From positions 1-64,000 of the forward strand of contig CAKPPO010000003.1 in assembly GCA_934177725.1 (NCBI GenBank): a DNA stretch of 64,000 bases. Direction: 5' to 3'. The DNA is from an uncultured Clostridia bacterium (lineage in GTDB: Bacteria > Bacillota > Clostridia > TANB77 > CAG-508). Of this stretch, positions 62,877 through 64,000 are shown in pieces. Made by a program: the position numbers and the translations under genes. How positions within the stretch are numbered: the stretch's first letter is position 1; the number at the start of each line of letters is the position of its first letter. The notes beneath the pieces were generated by a model that did no database searches, was not told where the DNA came from, and was given only the letters and a program-made list of their open reading frames with translations.

Positions 62877-63641
62877 ATGGGAAGAAAAGCAAGAAAAAAT
62901 TATGATACCTCTTTTTTTCATGTTATAGTACAAGGAATAAAAAAAGAATATATATTCAAAAATAACCATTATATAGAAAAATATATCAAATTAATTAATA
63001 AGTATGAAAGTGAATTTGATTTAAGGCTTTTGTCATATTGCATAATGAATAACCATGCACATTTGCTTATATACACTGAAAAAATAGAAGATATGTCAAA
63101 ATTTATGCATAAAATAAATTCGACATATGCAGAATATTTTAATTACAAGGAAGATGAAAGAGTAGGGTATGTTTTTAGAGATAGGTTTAAAAGTCAACCA
63201 ATTTATGATATTAGGTATTTAATAAAGTGCATAAATTATATTCATCTAAATCCAGTTAAAGCATTAATTGTATCTAAATGTGAAGATTATAAATATTCTT
63301 CATATAATTATTATTTGAAGAATATAAATAATAATGTTGATAATAAAATAAGTTTTATAAAAGAAATTTTAGGGCAGAATTATATGGAGGTTTTAAACAA
63401 TAATTTAAAAAATACAAATATATTTTATGATGTAGATATAAGTATGCGAGATTTAATAGATAATAAGATTCTGTATTTTTTAGAAATAGAAAATATAAAA
63501 ATAGACAATATATATGAAGAAAAAGAAACACTGGGAAAAATAATTAAATATTTATATTTTAAAGAAATTAAAATTCAAAGAAAATATATACTGCAAAAGT
63601 TTGGAATTTATAAGGATTTATTTTACGAATTAATAAAATAA
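62877..63641 (+). CDS. REP-associated tyrosine transposase (RAYT, Y1 HUH family)
   Basis: 254 residues from ATG 62877, after AGGGAG; an in-frame ATG lies at 62868. The Y1_Tnp domain (about 1-145) has SFFHVIVQG near the start, the HUH metal motif in MNNHAHLLI (His60, His62), the helix INSTYAEYFNYK bearing the probable catalytic Tyr (84 or 88), and VGYVFRDRFKSQPI then CINYIHLNPVKA, characteristic of RAYTs rather than classic IS200 transposases. The C-terminal part (about 150-254) is a helical extension. RAYTs nick single-stranded hairpins and are domesticated in many genomes to move REP sequences. No defect is visible. Confidence 0.92.
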   Translation: MGRKARKNYDTSFFHVIVQGIKKEYIFKNNHYIEKYIKLINKYESEFDLRLLSYCIMNNHAHLLIYTEKIEDMSKFMHKINSTYAEYFNYKEDERVGYVFRDRFKSQPIYDIRYLIKCINYIHLNPVKALIVSKCEDYKYSSYNYYLKNINNNVDNKISFIKEILGQNYMEVLNNNLKNTNIFYDVDISMRDLIDNKILYFLEIENIKIDNIYEEKETLGKIIKYLYFKEIKIQRKYILQKFGIYKDLFYELIK

Positions 63642-63644
63642 AAG

Positions 63645-63679
63645 TTATGTAAAGGACAAAAGTGACCCGTCCCCAAATG
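63645..63679. repeat. right inverted repeat of the RAYT element
   Basis: Perfect 35-bp reverse complement of 62769-62803, ending CCCGTCCCCAAATG. It starts three bases after the transposase stop codon. Confidence 0.95.
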
Positions 63680-63717
63680 TCCTTTGTGAAATATTTGTGA
63701 ATTTTAGATATATGCTA

Positions 63718-63746
63718 TTGACTTTTTTATATAAAGGGTATACATT
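63718..63746 (+). promoter_or_regulatory. promoter of groES
   Basis: TTGACT (63718-63723) with TACATT (63741-63746, 17-bp spacer) or TATACA (63739-63744, 15 bp), just upstream of the CIRCE element. Confidence 0.6.
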
Positions 63747-63747
63747 A

Positions 63748-63774
63748 TTAGCAGTCTCAAATAAAGACTGCTAA
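63748..63774 (+). promoter_or_regulatory. CIRCE-like HrcA operator
   Basis: TTAGCAGTC-N9-GACTGCTAA. The CIRCE consensus is TTAGCACTC-N9-GAGTGCTAA, and both arms carry the same compensating C-to-G change, so the symmetry is kept. It indicates heat-shock control by HrcA. Confidence 0.85.
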
Positions 63775-63811
63775 TTTGATATTAGATTATATAATAGGTA
63801 TGAGGAGGTAA

Positions 63812-64000
<189 letters not shown>

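Larger units (their letters stand above)
62769..63679 (+). mobile_element. RAYT transposase unit bounded by 35-bp inverted REP-like repeats
   Basis: 911 bp. It consists of two perfect 35-bp inverted repeats, one transposase gene and little else. The repeats contain GGGGAC...GTCC like the dispersed REP family. No obvious target duplication is visible. It may be a unit that moves itself and, by action on related ends, spreads the REPs. Confidence 0.8.

Noticed and set aside
62769..63679. Classic IS200/IS605 element
   Set aside because: The transposase has the longer RAYT layout with DRFKSQPI and a C-terminal extension, and the ends are long perfect inverted repeats, unlike IS200 ends.

Overview
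The window comes from an AT-rich, endospore-forming, low-GC Gram-positive bacterium, most likely an uncultured gut-type member of the Clostridia. The evidence is sporulation genes (spoIIID, the spoVAC-AD-AE operon with a dodecin, sleB, two small coat-like proteins, an FtsK/SpoIIIE translocase), Firmicute gene orders (infC-rpmI-rplT; asp23-amaP-DUF2273-nusB-xseA-xseB; yicC-remA-rpoZ...gmk...priA-def-fmt), strong A/T codon bias and AGGAGG-type ribosome binding sites. It reads as chromosomal housekeeping DNA with accessory genes between the blocks. No prophage, CRISPR array or rRNA/tRNA gene was seen.

Layout. 1-5.1 kb: trmL, two small coat proteins, a Fic-fold protein lacking the catalytic His, spoIIID, and infC-rpmI-rplT behind a structured leader, with infC starting at ATC. 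5.3-16.7 kb: a deoxynucleotidase, the spoVA operon, a GH18 spore hydrolase, greA, deoD, a prepilin-like surface protein with a lectin-like C-terminus, pyrG and sleB. 16.8-28.7 kb: yqeG, a prepilin peptidase, pepP, efp, tmRNA, rsmD, spoIIIE and a beta-CASP nuclease. 28.8-37.9 kb: a structured ncRNA, a GH15 glycosidase, radA, disA, a cyclophilin, dCMP deaminase and mutS2. 38-43.2 kb: a TetR-CPBP protease pair and two tandem prepilin-like adhesins with nearly identical 5' halves. 43.4-54.6 kb: rsmE, yicC, remA, rpoZ, gmk, two small unlisted ORFs, a frameshifted Mg P-type ATPase, a frameshifted priA, def and fmt. 54.7-64 kb: a beta-helix-like protein, another prepilin-like protein, the asp23 operon, fhs, a RAYT transposase and the start of groES behind a CIRCE element.

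The most interesting system is a REP/RAYT one. A Y1 (HUH) REP-associated transposase at 62.9 kb lies between 35-bp perfect inverted repeats. A related family of palindromes of the GGGAC...GTCCC type is scattered through the window as single elements and as two inverted pairs (REPINs). One copy is split by an insert, and a diverged copy appears to be read as codons inside the GH15 gene. The other notable theme is four prepilin-like proteins sharing one N-terminus but carrying different C-termini. One of these ends in a segment that looks like the variable region of a diversity-generating retroelement target, although no reverse transcriptase or template repeat is in the window.
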